Shown: positions 44,606 through 53,556 of the stretch, in pieces
Layout: each line of letters opens with the position of its first letter
Numbering within the stretch: position 1 is the first letter of the stretch
Assembly (NCBI GenBank): GCA_947488345.1
Contig: CANKZQ010000004.1
Location: 243,278 to 307,277, forward strand
Source of the DNA: an uncultured Flavobacteriaceae bacterium
Lineage (GTDB): Bacteria > Bacteroidota > Bacteroidia > Flavobacteriales > Flavobacteriaceae
Reading direction: 5' to 3'
Length of the DNA stretch: 64,000 nucleotides
Made by a program: the position numbers and the translations under genes
The notes under the pieces: generated by a model
The model's input: only the letters and a program-made list of their open reading frames with translations
What the model was told of the DNA's origin: nothing
Database searches by the model: none

Positions 44606-45520
44606 TTATAGCTCAATTGTTCCATTCATTACAAGTTCTAAGAGTAGTCCATCTACACCAAAATGACCTTTATCATTGCTGTAAACAGAAGCTCCTTTGG
44701 ACTTTAAAAACTCTAATTCTTTACCTGTTAAGGCACCTGAATAAATGTCATTTGTTGCATACCCATATACTACATTTGACAAGTCTTTGTTGGCCAGTAG
44801 GGTAGTAAATCGTTGTCTTTTCATGACGCCTTTCATAAGTTGTGTAACTTTGGATATCCTGAAATGGCGTTCTTGTTTTAGTGGGTCTATTACTTTTGTT
44901 GTGTCTGGAACAACTGTTGTTTTGCCATCTTCTTCAAATACAGCTTGAAAGCCTTTTAAATGATATTGATATTGTTCTTGATTTAAATCTAATCTTCCAG
45001 CGCTAAGCAAATACGTATCGGCATTATTACCATATTTTGATATATAATCTTGTATTACGAAAGCACTCCAAAAAGTTCCTATAACAATCACCTTTTTATT
45101 ACGGTCTTTAAAGTATTTTATAGTTCTTGCTAAAATTTCTGTTCCATTATCGACTTCTAGTTCAGCCATTTCCTCTGTGAAATTGTATTTCCAATCATAG
45201 ATAGAATTATTTAGTGTAGTGGCCTGATGAATGTGCGCTCTATAGTAATTGAAATAGTTAGGTAGTCTTGACCAAATTTCTTTCGCTCTCCAATCAAATG
45301 TTAATTGAGCTTTTGGTCCACTTTCTCCAATAATAAGAACTGTGTCACTATTGATATTACCTTCTCCCATCCAAAGTGCCGTTGTGTCTTTTGCTAAGAC
45401 GGTTGGCGGATAGTTTAGATTTTTTTCAGTTTTTGCAGATTGAACTATTTCTTTCTTTTCCTGGGTAGTGCAAGAACTTAAAAGCAATAGCAAACTAATT
45501 ATTGTTAAGTAATTCTTCAT
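44606..45520 (-). CDS. Alpha/beta-hydrolase-like lipoprotein paralog lacking the nucleophile
   Basis: This 304-residue lipoprotein (signal ending LLSSC, Cys17) is colinear with the protein encoded at 43602-44531: ALWMGEGNINSDT, YYRAHIHQ, YGNNAD, SAGRLD, DLSNVVYGYATND and the histidine of KGHFGVD are all shared. At the nucleophile elbow, however, GTSWG has become GTFWS: Phe150 replaces the serine and Ser152 replaces the last glycine. The frame is intact, so it is a diverged paralog, perhaps a binding or regulatory pseudoenzyme. It is the first gene opposite marR and likely under its control. Confidence 0.7.
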   Translation of the reverse strand: MKNYLTIISLLLLLSSCTTQEKKEIVQSAKTEKNLNYPPTVLAKDTTALWMGEGNINSDTVLIIGESGPKAQLTFDWRAKEIWSRLPNYFNYYRAHIHQATTLNNSIYDWKYNFTEEMAELEVDNGTEILARTIKYFKDRNKKVIVIGTFWSAFVIQDYISKYGNNADTYLLSAGRLDLNQEQYQYHLKGFQAVFEEDGKTTVVPDTTKVIDPLKQERHFRISKVTQLMKGVMKRQRFTTLLANKDLSNVVYGYATNDIYSGALTGKELEFLKSKGASVYSNDKGHFGVDGLLLELVMNGTIEL

Positions 45521-45626
45521 GATTATATGTTTAATTTTTAAAATATTGATTCTCTACTGTTCTATGTTGACTTATTTTGTGGCTATTAAAACAAGTTTGT
45601 TGTTGTTTTAGTAACATCGAAAATAT

Positions 45627-45644
45627 ATCTTTACATAAAGATAC
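45627..45644. promoter_or_regulatory. Candidate MarR operator 1
   Basis: The sequence is a perfect palindrome, TATCTTTA-CA-TAAAGATA. It lies in the divergent promoter region, within the spacer of a candidate minus-strand promoter (TTTG at 45653-45650, TATATTTT at 45628-45621). Confidence 0.6.
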
Positions 45645-45664
45645 TTTGCAAACATATAAAAAAA

Positions 45665-45682
45665 TATCTTTACATCAAGATA
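45665..45682. promoter_or_regulatory. Candidate MarR operator 2
   Basis: This is a second copy of the operator-like palindrome with one mismatch (TATCTTTA-CA-TCAAGATA), 38 bases from the first. It overlaps the minus-33 position of the marR promoter, so binding would repress marR itself. Confidence 0.6.
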
Positions 45683-45690
45683 AATTTTAC

Positions 45691-45698
45691 TATTTTTG
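45691..45698 (+). promoter_or_regulatory. Candidate minus-7 box of marR
   Basis: TATTTTTG matches TAnnTTTG exactly. A TTTA at 45669-45672 lies 18 bases upstream, inside operator 2. The predicted transcript starts about 10-15 bases before the marR ATG at 45716. Confidence 0.5.
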
Positions 45699-45715
45699 AA
45701 AAAAAATATTTTCTT

Positions 45716-46225
45716 ATGGATAACACAGACATCATTGACATACTTATTTCAGATTGGAAAAAAGAACGCTCAGACCTTGATATATCTGCAATGGGCGTTG
45801 TAGGTCGCGTATTAAAACTTGGAAAAATTCTTGAAAAACGAGCAGGAATAGCTTTAAAAGAATCTGACTTATATTACACAGATTTTGATGTATTAGCCAC
45901 CTTAAGACGCTCTGGAAAACCCTATAAGCTCACGCCAAAGGAATTGATGAAATCTGTATTAATTACCTCAGGCGCTATGACATCCTTACTAGATAGGCTC
46001 ACAAAATTGGACTATATATACCGTGAAAAAGATGATATAGATAAGAGAATTAGAAGAGCAGCTTTAACTCCTAAAGGTATTAAAATTATTGATAAGGCCA
46101 TTGAGATACGTTTTAATGAGGCTGAAAAATCTATAAATTATCTAACTAGTGATGAAAAAAACACCTTATCTCAATTACTTAGAAAAATGGTTTTAAATGT
46201 GGAAAAAGTAGAGGGCAAAGCCTAA
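45716..46225 (+). CDS. MarR family transcriptional regulator
   Basis: The 169-residue protein has the MarR winged-helix layout: a dimerisation helix (MGVVGRVLKLGKILEKR), DFDVLATLRRSG, a recognition helix in LMKSVLITSGAMTSLLDRLTKLDYI, and the wing DIDKRIRRAALTPKGIKII. MarR proteins bind palindromes as dimers and are usually released by small aromatic ligands or oxidation. Two palindromes in the preceding 90 bases are the obvious sites. The divergent genes down to 41225 are the likely targets. No cysteine pair for redox sensing is present. Confidence 0.9.
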   Translation: MDNTDIIDILISDWKKERSDLDISAMGVVGRVLKLGKILEKRAGIALKESDLYYTDFDVLATLRRSGKPYKLTPKELMKSVLITSGAMTSLLDRLTKLDYIYREKDDIDKRIRRAALTPKGIKIIDKAIEIRFNEAEKSINYLTSDEKNTLSQLLRKMVLNVEKVEGKA

Positions 46226-46242
46226 AAAATTTAATTCTTTCT

Positions 46243-46698
46243 TTAGTATGGGTTGATTACCTCATTATTATTTATAAGATATTTTTGAAAATGAAATCCT
46301 AGTATTTTAAACGCTTGATTAAAATAGAACTTATGAGACCTATCGTTTTCTACATAAGTTTTAAATTCTACCGTGTTAAAATTATTTGAGATTTCCCATT
46401 TTTCAATTTCTTTCAAAAACTTTGATCCATAACCTTTAGATTGAATAGTAGTATCAATAATAACATTATCCAATTCTAACTGTTTTCCACTGTAAAGTCT
46501 ATAGGAAACCCAACCACTTGATAATCCTATTAATTTATTTTCATCAAACAAGCCAAAGCGTAAATAATTATCAAATTTATCCATCTGTTTTAAAGAATTA
46601 TCAATGAATTCTTTTTTCATATGTGGGTTTAATTGAGATATCAGTTCAATAACTCTATCGTAGTAATCACTAATATTTATTTGTCTGCTTTGTACCAT
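46243..46698 (-). CDS. GNAT family N-acetyltransferase
   Basis: The 151-residue protein has a GNAT core with LDNVIIDTTIQSKGYGSKFLKEIEKW, where QSKGYGSKF is the acetyl-CoA pyrophosphate-binding Q/RxxGxG/A loop, and a C-terminal NDRSHKFYFNQAFKILGFHFQKYL. Substrate unknown. It is the last gene of a tight minus-strand run of five genes; three bases separate it from the SDR gene. Confidence 0.8.
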   Translation of the reverse strand: MVQSRQINISDYYDRVIELISQLNPHMKKEFIDNSLKQMDKFDNYLRFGLFDENKLIGLSSGWVSYRLYSGKQLELDNVIIDTTIQSKGYGSKFLKEIEKWEISNNFNTVEFKTYVENDRSHKFYFNQAFKILGFHFQKYLINNNEVINPY

Positions 46699-46701
46699 AG
46701 C

Positions 46702-47307
46702 TTAAGAATATACTTTTATTATTTCGCCATTTTGGTCTCCTTCTACAACTTTTGTATACGCCTGCACTGCCGTATCCATTGAAATTGGGGTATGGTCAAC
46801 GAAATAATCTTTATACTTCTCGTACGCATCTTCGACAAGTCCAAGAGAGACTGCGTTTACTCTACATGTATGTTGATATGAATCTTCTTTTAAAGCTTTC
46901 ACAAAACTATGAATCGCTCCATTAACCATAGCGGCACTTGTAGTTAGTGGAACAGGGTGGTCTGCTAGAATTCCGGTAGATAAGGTAATAGAGCCGTTAT
47001 CATTCAGAAAAGGTAAGGCAAGCTTTACTAAATTTACTTGACCCATTAATTTGCTTTTAATTCCAACATAAAAGTCCTCTTCTGAAAGGCTATCAAAAGC
47101 ATCCCATTTTGCTTCTCCTGCCAAGCAAATAAGCGCATCTAGTTTTCCTATTTTTTGCAGTAGATGTGCGATTGATTTGGAGTCTTTTATATCTACGGGA
47201 TACTCTAATGATGACCTGCCTGCTACAATAACTTCGTTATTTTTTTTAAAATGTTTGGTTATAACTTTTCCTATGGTACCTGTACCACCGATTATTAGTA
47301 TTTTCAT
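46702..47307 (-). CDS. Short-chain dehydrogenase/reductase
   Basis: This short SDR of 201 residues has the NAD(P)-binding motif GGTGTIGK (residues 7-14) and a basic residue after the second strand (VAGRSS) that favours NADP. LICLAGEAKWDAFDSL takes the place of the usual NAG motif. The canonical Tyr-x3-Lys is not obvious: the region TLSTGILADHPVPLTTSAAMVNGAIHSFVKAL has serine/threonine where tyrosine is expected, as in other members of this small SDR subgroup. The reaction is unknown. Confidence 0.75.
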   Translation of the reverse strand: MKILIIGGTGTIGKVITKHFKKNNEVIVAGRSSLEYPVDIKDSKSIAHLLQKIGKLDALICLAGEAKWDAFDSLSEEDFYVGIKSKLMGQVNLVKLALPFLNDNGSITLSTGILADHPVPLTTSAAMVNGAIHSFVKALKEDSYQHTCRVNAVSLGLVEDAYEKYKDYFVDHTPISMDTAVQAYTKVVEGDQNGEIIKVYS

Positions 47308-47308
47308 G

Positions 47309-47827
47309 TTATTCTAATTTTTTTATCATTGCTAAAAATTCAAATTTATGAGTTCCGATATCGAAACTATGATAACCTAAATCGGCGAAGTTATGTTTGC
47401 GATAAAAATTTATGGCTCTTTCGTTATCAACATGAACTGAAAGCCATATTTTATTTGAATTATTTTTTTTCGCAGAATTAAACAGAGCTTCTTGAAGATG
47501 GTGGCCGATTTTCATAGACAAAAAATCTTTCAAGACATATATTTTTTGAAGCTGACTTATATTTTTGCTCTCAGAGAATTCCGACAAGGAATTTAACTTC
47601 AATTTTGCGTAACCCACAGGCAAGTCATCAACAAAAGAGATAAAAAATACATTATTTTTTTTTCGGATACTATCTTTAATTTTAGGAACTGCAAAGGTTT
47701 GATTTAAATAGCTAGGTAAATCTCCATTGTCCTGAAATAAGTGCTCAAATGATTCTTTAAATGTGATTTTTCCAAGCGCAGCAATATGAACGGAATCTTC
47801 GATGGTAGCTTGTCTTATGGTTATCAT
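47309..47827 (-). CDS. GNAT family N-acetyltransferase
   Basis: The start at 47827 (MITIRQATIEDSVHIAALG) overlaps the stop of the preceding membrane protein gene as ATGA, giving 172 residues. The GNAT core is complete: KLKLNSLSEFSESKNISQLQKIYVLKDF, the SMKIGHHLQEALF loop, and VHVDNERAINFYRKHNFADLG, the usual C-terminal signature. It resembles the spermine/spermidine acetyltransferase-like (PaiA) layout. Substrate not determined. Confidence 0.82.
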   Translation of the reverse strand: MITIRQATIEDSVHIAALGKITFKESFEHLFQDNGDLPSYLNQTFAVPKIKDSIRKKNNVFFISFVDDLPVGYAKLKLNSLSEFSESKNISQLQKIYVLKDFLSMKIGHHLQEALFNSAKKNNSNKIWLSVHVDNERAINFYRKHNFADLGYHSFDIGTHKFEFLAMIKKLE

Positions 47828-48051
47828 TCTTTTTTCGTTTTTAATTTTTTTATGCGATATAAGTGCAGGCAAACCGCTACGCTACAGCCAATAATAATGG
47901 GTAACGCATTTAATAATATACCATAAACTATGTACATTGCGTTTGCCAAAGCAGAAATAAGTCTCAATTTGTACTCACCTTTGGTATACATTGAATATAA
48001 GTTTGTAGCTAATGCCAAATATCCAATAATGTCTGTTGTTAAACTGCTCAA
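47824..48051 (-). CDS. Small SemiSWEET/YgjV-like membrane protein (TTG start)
   Basis: The 75-residue protein has three hydrophobic helices: DIIGYLALATNLYSMYT, LISALANAMYIVYGILL and PIIIGCSVAVCLHLYRI, ending in a basic KKLKTKK tail. A three-helix bundle with YIVYGILLNALPIII resembles SemiSWEET sugar transporters, which work as dimers, and the N-terminus of YgjV. The only start is a TTG at 48051, one base after the upstream gene's stop region. The family call is tentative. Confidence 0.6.
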   Translation of the reverse strand: MSSLTTDIIGYLALATNLYSMYTKGEYKLRLISALANAMYIVYGILLNALPIIIGCSVAVCLHLYRIKKLKTKKE

Positions 48052-48054
48052 TAG

Positions 48055-48609
48055 TTAATTTAATTTTTTATGAAGTCTTACTTGAAAAGGTTCTTCATAA
48101 ATTGATTCATAGTCAACGATTACATCAATCAAGTTTTCTAAACTTTTAGTTTCTGTTGCCTTTTGTAACTCGTAAAAATCTTTTTTGTTAATAGACAAGG
48201 TAAAAAGTTCTAATTTTTCATCTTTTGATAATATGGCATCCTCTGAAATGCTTGTCGTATGATTTATAATCAGAATATCCTCAATAATTTTATTATTGAT
48301 AATGAACTCGTTAATATCTATGCGCTCATTCTTGTGAAGATAATTCAGTTTTTTTAATATGGCAGGACCCAAACCTTTGTTTATTAGTTCTAATGTAAAA
48401 TCGACTTTTTCTAATGTTAATGTATCCTTAAATCGATTTATTATGTGCTTCTTGGTTGATTTATAATCCTGGTTAAAGGTCAACCTAGGCACTACTGAAA
48501 GTCTACTCTCTTTATATTGTAACCTTGTCTGTAATATAAATAGGAGTAGGGTAACAATACTGATCAAAAGAGCGATAAATGAGGTAATATTCTTTTTTTT
48601 AAGATACAT
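48055..48609 (-). CDS. Membrane-anchored protein of unknown function
   Basis: The 184-residue protein has an N-terminal helix (ITSFIALLISIVTLLLFIL, about 8-26) followed by a beta-rich domain (LRLSVVPRLTFN-like start, VDFTLELINKGLGPAILKKL, DVIVDYESIYEEPFQVRLHKKL). The NKGLGPA segment is common in small uncharacterised exported domains that may bind ligands. It is the first gene of the five-gene minus-strand run. Confidence 0.65.
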   Translation of the reverse strand: MYLKKKNITSFIALLISIVTLLLFILQTRLQYKESRLSVVPRLTFNQDYKSTKKHIINRFKDTLTLEKVDFTLELINKGLGPAILKKLNYLHKNERIDINEFIINNKIIEDILIINHTTSISEDAILSKDEKLELFTLSINKKDFYELQKATETKSLENLIDVIVDYESIYEEPFQVRLHKKLN

Positions 48610-48768
48610 AGAGGGACTTAACTATTGTCTGTTTTACTGTGTACACAGATTTGTTTTATGCTCATTAGTAGTTAAACTATTTCTTATGAGTAAGCAATGT
48701 ATGTAAGAGAGAGACAAAAACGTTGATTGTTTTACGAATGCTATATTAGCTTTGTGAAATGGTCCGAG

Positions 48769-51627
48769 TTAGTCTAAAAAAGGAAGATTAACCGTAACCT
48801 TAGTTCCTGAAAAAACATTTTGTATAATAATATCTTCAATTTCGAAATTCGATATTACGTTGTATTTTTCACTAAGAATTTCTAATCGTTTGGTGATGGC
48901 ATCTAAGGCATATGATTCATTGAGATTCCCTTGTCGATCTTTAATATGAGCGGCTTCTTTCCTTCCAATTCCGTTGTCTACAATAGTACATTCTAAGTGC
49001 TGTTTTTTTAGATTAAAATTGACCGTGACTTTTTTATTCCCATCCTTATGAAATAGACCGTGTACAATAGCATTTTCAACAAATGGTTGTATCAGTAATG
49101 CCGGGATTTTAATTTCTTTGGGACAATTGTAATTTACTTCGTAACTAAATTCACTTCCAAAGCGTAACTCCTCTAATTTTAGATAGGTTTTTAAGAATTC
49201 AATTTCTTTATCTATTGAAATAAAACTTGAATTTGAATAGTTCAGCGCATTTCTTACTAAATCAGAAAATAACACAATATAATCATAAGATGCCTTCGTT
49301 TGTTTTTCTAATATTAAATCTTGAATGGAATTTAAAGAATTAAAAATAAAATGAGGATTGATTTGAGAACGTAAAGATTTTAACTCAGATTCAACGAGAT
49401 CTGTTTTTAAGGTCTGCTTTTCTAAAAGTTGTAAATTCTGATGTTTTAATTTCTGATTCCTTTGATAAATGTATAGTATAATTCCGCTTGTAAAGCAAAT
49501 CGATATTAGCGCGAAGAACCAGTAAGTTTTCCAAAAGGCCTGTTGAATCTTGAATTCATATAAAAAAGTAGTACTGCTGTAGTTCCGGTAATTGACTTTT
49601 ATGCTAAAGCGATACTCACCAGCTGGCAGGTAACTGTAATCAATGCTCTGTTGAATTACAGGGGCAGTACGTGATTTTTTATCAAAATCTAATAATTGAT
49701 ATTCATAGAAAGCCTCAGATTCGTATAGTATTCCGTTGAAATCTGTGAAAAAATGTAAATCGTTTTGATTGTATTTAAGGATAGTTTTTTCTTTTAAATT
49801 CAATACCTCATCACCTGCTTTAATAGAATCAATTTTAAAAGTAAAGAAAGGTTCATTTGATTTTATTTCATTAAGCGGTAAAGAGATGACCTGATTATTT
49901 GATAAAAACCATAGCGTATCATTATTAATACAAAATTCTTTAATAGCCCCTTTCTCAATACCCTCTAAGAGCCCAACGGCTTTCCATTTTTTAGAGCTAA
50001 CTTCATATACCTGAAAACCTTCTTTATGTGATATGAAAAATTGCCCATCCTTTTCCATGAATTTGTATACATAATTACTACCCAAACCATTTTTTACAGA
50101 AATTTGATGGTTAAATTCCGTGCCATCATATATTAAGATTCCATTGTTCTGTGTTGCGCACCATATTTCATTTTGGTAAAAATACAAGTCATTAATAATT
50201 AAAGGCTTATCATTAAAAAGAAGTTCCTTCTTGTTTCCATTTTTATCAATTTTGTAAAGCGTTGCTATGGTAGCAACATATAACACTTCTTTCTCGATGT
50301 CATAACATACATCATTCGTACGTTGATTAATATTTTTAAGTGCATAGGTATCCTCGCGTGTTGATGGATTGTATCTTTTCCATAAATTTGGGGCTAATAT
50401 ATTTCTTTCACCTTTTTTAGAAACACCTAATGAACTTGCAATAAGAAAAGTAGTGCTATCAACTTCAAACACATTTTTAATTGCACCATAATCTCCTTGT
50501 CGTCCGAAAAAAAGCGAGGGATATTTAGCGACAATGTTGGCCTGCGCTTTTTTAAGAGTGAAAAGTCTATTTGGAATATACTCAATTTGTGATGCTAGAT
50601 TCGTAATAGAATCTTTAAAATGCAAAATACCGTCATGTCTATCAGACAAAAAAATTGAACCATTTTCAGTTCCACTAATTGATTGTAAACTTTTGCTTTT
50701 TATGGTATTATTATAGTTAAGAGTGTTCAAATTGGGAATGACATATAGCCCTTGACCGAACGTTCCTAAGAACAAGATATCAGCCTCACCTTTAGCTACG
50801 TATGATATAAATGTGTCTTTAAAATAAGATTGTAACTTCAATTTATCATCAATACTTTCAATTAAGTCAATTCCCTGACTTTTATTTCTTCTCCATACCT
50901 TATTTCGCTGGAATTGATGATACGTATAATTTAATCTTGAAAATTTATAAGAGGGAATATTCTTGTCGATATCCTTTGAAGAATAAAACGTATTATTAAA
51001 TTGAACTATTTGATATGGCTCTTTACCCTTATTTCCTTCAAATAATTCTTTCTTTGTCTTATTTTGTTCAAAAATGAATATTGAATCTAAACCATGTATT
51101 GATGCTATTACAGATTTGTTTGGTAGTCTTGACAGTTTTAATCCTAGTTTATTCTCAGAAGAGTAAATAACTTCATAACTGTCACCGTCACCATTTATTT
51201 TTATGCATGCCTTAGAAATCAGAATTAAACGGTCAGAATCATCAAACTCAATATCTATTTGAGGTCCGAGATACTCTTTAGGAACCTCAAAAAATAGCCG
51301 TAACTTGTTGTTTTCTAACTTGAATATTTGACCATTTAAATTTGAACAAAAGACTTCATTTTTACTGTTAGCAATCAAATTAAATATTGATGTGCCCTTT
51401 TGAGTAGGCGCATTTGGGATTTCTCGCATTTTACCATTCACGTACTGATATAGCCCTTCATTTGTTCCAATATAAAGTTGTTTATTTTGTGTTTGAAGAA
51501 TGGAATAAATTTCTGCATTTTTAAATTCAGCTTCACCCAAAACAAAATGATTTGGATCCTGAGCATACGTGCTTTCAAATCCAAAGAAAAAAATAATTAG
51601 GACTATTGAAATAATCTTTTTTATCAT
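48769..51627 (-). CDS. LytS-type sensor histidine kinase with beta-propeller sensor
   Basis: Starting at the ATG at 51627 (MIKKIISIVLIIFFFG) the 952-residue protein has a signal peptide and about 600 residues of degenerate two-component propeller repeats (YQYVNGKMREIPN, GILIYDGTEF and others). Next come a Y_Y_Y-like Ig domain (about 660-720), one membrane helix and a His_kinase domain with LRSQINPHFIFNSLNSIQDLI. The ATPase part ends with VDNGIGR and GTKVTVNLP. It senses an extracytoplasmic signal and phosphorylates a LytTR regulator, which is encoded just upstream. Many relatives sense glycans, but the ligand here is not known. Confidence 0.88.
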   Translation of the reverse strand: MIKKIISIVLIIFFFGFESTYAQDPNHFVLGEAEFKNAEIYSILQTQNKQLYIGTNEGLYQYVNGKMREIPNAPTQKGTSIFNLIANSKNEVFCSNLNGQIFKLENNKLRLFFEVPKEYLGPQIDIEFDDSDRLILISKACIKINGDGDSYEVIYSSENKLGLKLSRLPNKSVIASIHGLDSIFIFEQNKTKKELFEGNKGKEPYQIVQFNNTFYSSKDIDKNIPSYKFSRLNYTYHQFQRNKVWRRNKSQGIDLIESIDDKLKLQSYFKDTFISYVAKGEADILFLGTFGQGLYVIPNLNTLNYNNTIKSKSLQSISGTENGSIFLSDRHDGILHFKDSITNLASQIEYIPNRLFTLKKAQANIVAKYPSLFFGRQGDYGAIKNVFEVDSTTFLIASSLGVSKKGERNILAPNLWKRYNPSTREDTYALKNINQRTNDVCYDIEKEVLYVATIATLYKIDKNGNKKELLFNDKPLIINDLYFYQNEIWCATQNNGILIYDGTEFNHQISVKNGLGSNYVYKFMEKDGQFFISHKEGFQVYEVSSKKWKAVGLLEGIEKGAIKEFCINNDTLWFLSNNQVISLPLNEIKSNEPFFTFKIDSIKAGDEVLNLKEKTILKYNQNDLHFFTDFNGILYESEAFYEYQLLDFDKKSRTAPVIQQSIDYSYLPAGEYRFSIKVNYRNYSSTTFLYEFKIQQAFWKTYWFFALISICFTSGIILYIYQRNQKLKHQNLQLLEKQTLKTDLVESELKSLRSQINPHFIFNSLNSIQDLILEKQTKASYDYIVLFSDLVRNALNYSNSSFISIDKEIEFLKTYLKLEELRFGSEFSYEVNYNCPKEIKIPALLIQPFVENAIVHGLFHKDGNKKVTVNFNLKKQHLECTIVDNGIGRKEAAHIKDRQGNLNESYALDAITKRLEILSEKYNVISNFEIEDIIIQNVFSGTKVTVNLPFLD

Positions 51628-51637
51628 AAAGAAAGCG

Positions 51638-52390
51638 TCATGAGTTACCAAAGATAAAATCTAATTTAGAGTATTGGTCCCTAGATATACGCGCATGCAG
51701 GTCCGCTCTCAATTCTAGAGTTGACAAAGTTCTATTGAAGCTTTTCGTATAATTTATATTAACGATCCAGCTGCGATGACTTCTAAAAAAATAGGCTTCC
51801 TTTTCAAGCAAAGATTCATAATGTTTGAGGTTTTTACTAGTCGTTATTATTTTGGTATTACTTAAATGAATATCGGTATAAGAACCATTTGCCTGTATTG
51901 CCACGATATCCGAAAATGCAACGATTCGTCTGTTTCCAGACTCAGGAATAATTAGTTTGTTATAGTTTTTGTTTTTTATGGTCTTAAGTAATTCTTGATA
52001 TTGCAAAAGGTTACTTTTATTTTGAATTTTTAACTCTAATTTTTGCAATGCTTCTTGAAGCCTACCACGGTCTATTGGTTTTACTAAATAGTCTATTGCA
52101 CAAATATCGAAAGCTTTTATGGCATACTGATCATGCGCAGTCACAAAAATTATTTCGAAGTCAATTTTGTCAAAAAAGTTAATGATTTCATAACCAGCAT
52201 ATTTAGGCATTTGTACATCCAGAAAGACTAATTGTGGCTTTAATTCTTTTATTTTTTCTACTGCTTCCTTCACATTAGAACATTCTGCAATAATTTCAAT
52301 GTTTACAGATGCATTGAGAGCCAAGATGTTTTTCAAAACTCTTCTTGCTCTGGGTTCATCATCAACTATGATCGCTTTTACAATATGCAT
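51638..52390 (-). CDS. LytTR family response regulator
   Basis: The 250-residue protein has a receiver domain with the acidic pair IIVDDEP, phospho-acceptor Asp58 in LVFLDVQMP, the conserved VTAHDQYAIKAF and the KP of DYLVKPID. A linker follows, then a LytTR DNA-binding domain (AIQANGSYTDIHL, FFRSHRSWIVNINYTKSF). It is encoded 10 bases upstream of the kinase start and forms a pair with it. Its targets are not visible, although the D-amino-acid enzyme gene upstream is a candidate. Confidence 0.92.
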   Translation of the reverse strand: MHIVKAIIVDDEPRARRVLKNILALNASVNIEIIAECSNVKEAVEKIKELKPQLVFLDVQMPKYAGYEIINFFDKIDFEIIFVTAHDQYAIKAFDICAIDYLVKPIDRGRLQEALQKLELKIQNKSNLLQYQELLKTIKNKNYNKLIIPESGNRRIVAFSDIVAIQANGSYTDIHLSNTKIITTSKNLKHYESLLEKEAYFFRSHRSWIVNINYTKSFNRTLSTLELRADLHARISRDQYSKLDFIFGNS

Positions 52391-52476
52391 GTTTCTAAAT
52401 TACTATATTTCATTGATTAAACGATCTTAACTTTCTTAGTTTTTATCTCATCCATCCTGATTCTTTTTTTAAATCA

Positions 52477-53556
52477 TCAAAGCCGATATATCGAATGGCC
52501 TGAATTATAATATTCTTTCATAGCATTCGCAGTCATACAGGCATGAACAGGAAGAACAATCAGACAATCTCCGATACTGTATTTATTCAATAATCTAGTT
52601 GGCACGGCAACTATACCATGTTCTTGAGATAGGCGTTTAATATACATTCCTTCAATGATAGAACCCCAACCATTTTGCTCATGTTCTACTACCATACCAT
52701 AGATAGTACCTTCCTTCGTTCTTAAACTATCTTTAGAGAAATGAACACCGCCTCCATAGATAACAATCTCATCTCGATCTGGGTGGATTGTCACTATTGG
52801 ACAGACCATCGCAACTGCGATTTGTTCTATAGTATTAGAGCCAATTTTGAGCTGTGTTAAATCGTAAAAAACAAAGTTACCTGGACGTATTTCATCTACG
52901 CCTTTGAAATTATCAACAATACTACAACTAGGTGTGTCACCCAAAGAAATAATTAAATTTGGATACTTTTCTTTGTATCTACTTGCCAGACTTCTCATGA
53001 TATCGAGACTGTCATTATGAATCTCATTAATTCTTTGCAATGATCTACACTGATATGTGTGTCCTGAATGTCCTAAAAAGCCAACAAAATCCAAATTGTT
53101 GCAAGATGCCACTTTTGTTAGAATACTGTCAATTAATTTAATATTCATTGCTTTTACGCCTGTTCTATGATACCCTACATCCACTTTGATAAAAACATTA
53201 ATTGGATAATCTAAATGGGCTTTTAGAAAAAAGAGACTCTCGATATTTTCTACACAGATATTCAGAGTGATCTGAGCAGCTAACTCATTTATTAATTCAA
53301 TCTCGTTAATATTCACAGGAAAGGCCACTGTAATATCATTCCATTCTTTCGAAAAATAGGCGGCCATTGAAAGAGAAGAAACAGTTATTTTTTTTATGCC
53401 CGATTCCCTGAACCATCGACCAATATCTAGAGATTGATGGGTTTTAAAATGAGGTCTAAACTCAAGATTGTGAGTTTTGGCCTTCTCGAACATTCTTTTA
53501 ATATTATTCTTGCACTTTGTTTCGTCTAAAAGCAATGTGGGTTTAGCAACTTTCAT
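52477..53556 (-). CDS. D-threonine aldolase / D-serine dehydratase-like PLP enzyme
   Basis: The 359-residue protein has a fold-type III (alanine racemase-like) N-terminal domain with the PLP lysine Lys38 in FRPHFKTHQS, HRTGV in the barrel, and a C-terminal domain of the D-ser_dehydrat kind with VPTRLLNKYSIGDCLIVLPVHACMTANAM. The His-x-Cys there is the usual metal site. It should cleave or deaminate D-3-hydroxy amino acids. The two functions cannot be separated by eye. It has 86 bases before the regulator gene and faces the same way. Confidence 0.82.
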   Translation of the reverse strand: MKVAKPTLLLDETKCKNNIKRMFEKAKTHNLEFRPHFKTHQSLDIGRWFRESGIKKITVSSLSMAAYFSKEWNDITVAFPVNINEIELINELAAQITLNICVENIESLFFLKAHLDYPINVFIKVDVGYHRTGVKAMNIKLIDSILTKVASCNNLDFVGFLGHSGHTYQCRSLQRINEIHNDSLDIMRSLASRYKEKYPNLIISLGDTPSCSIVDNFKGVDEIRPGNFVFYDLTQLKIGSNTIEQIAVAMVCPIVTIHPDRDEIVIYGGGVHFSKDSLRTKEGTIYGMVVEHEQNGWGSIIEGMYIKRLSQEHGIVAVPTRLLNKYSIGDCLIVLPVHACMTANAMKEYYNSGHSIYRL

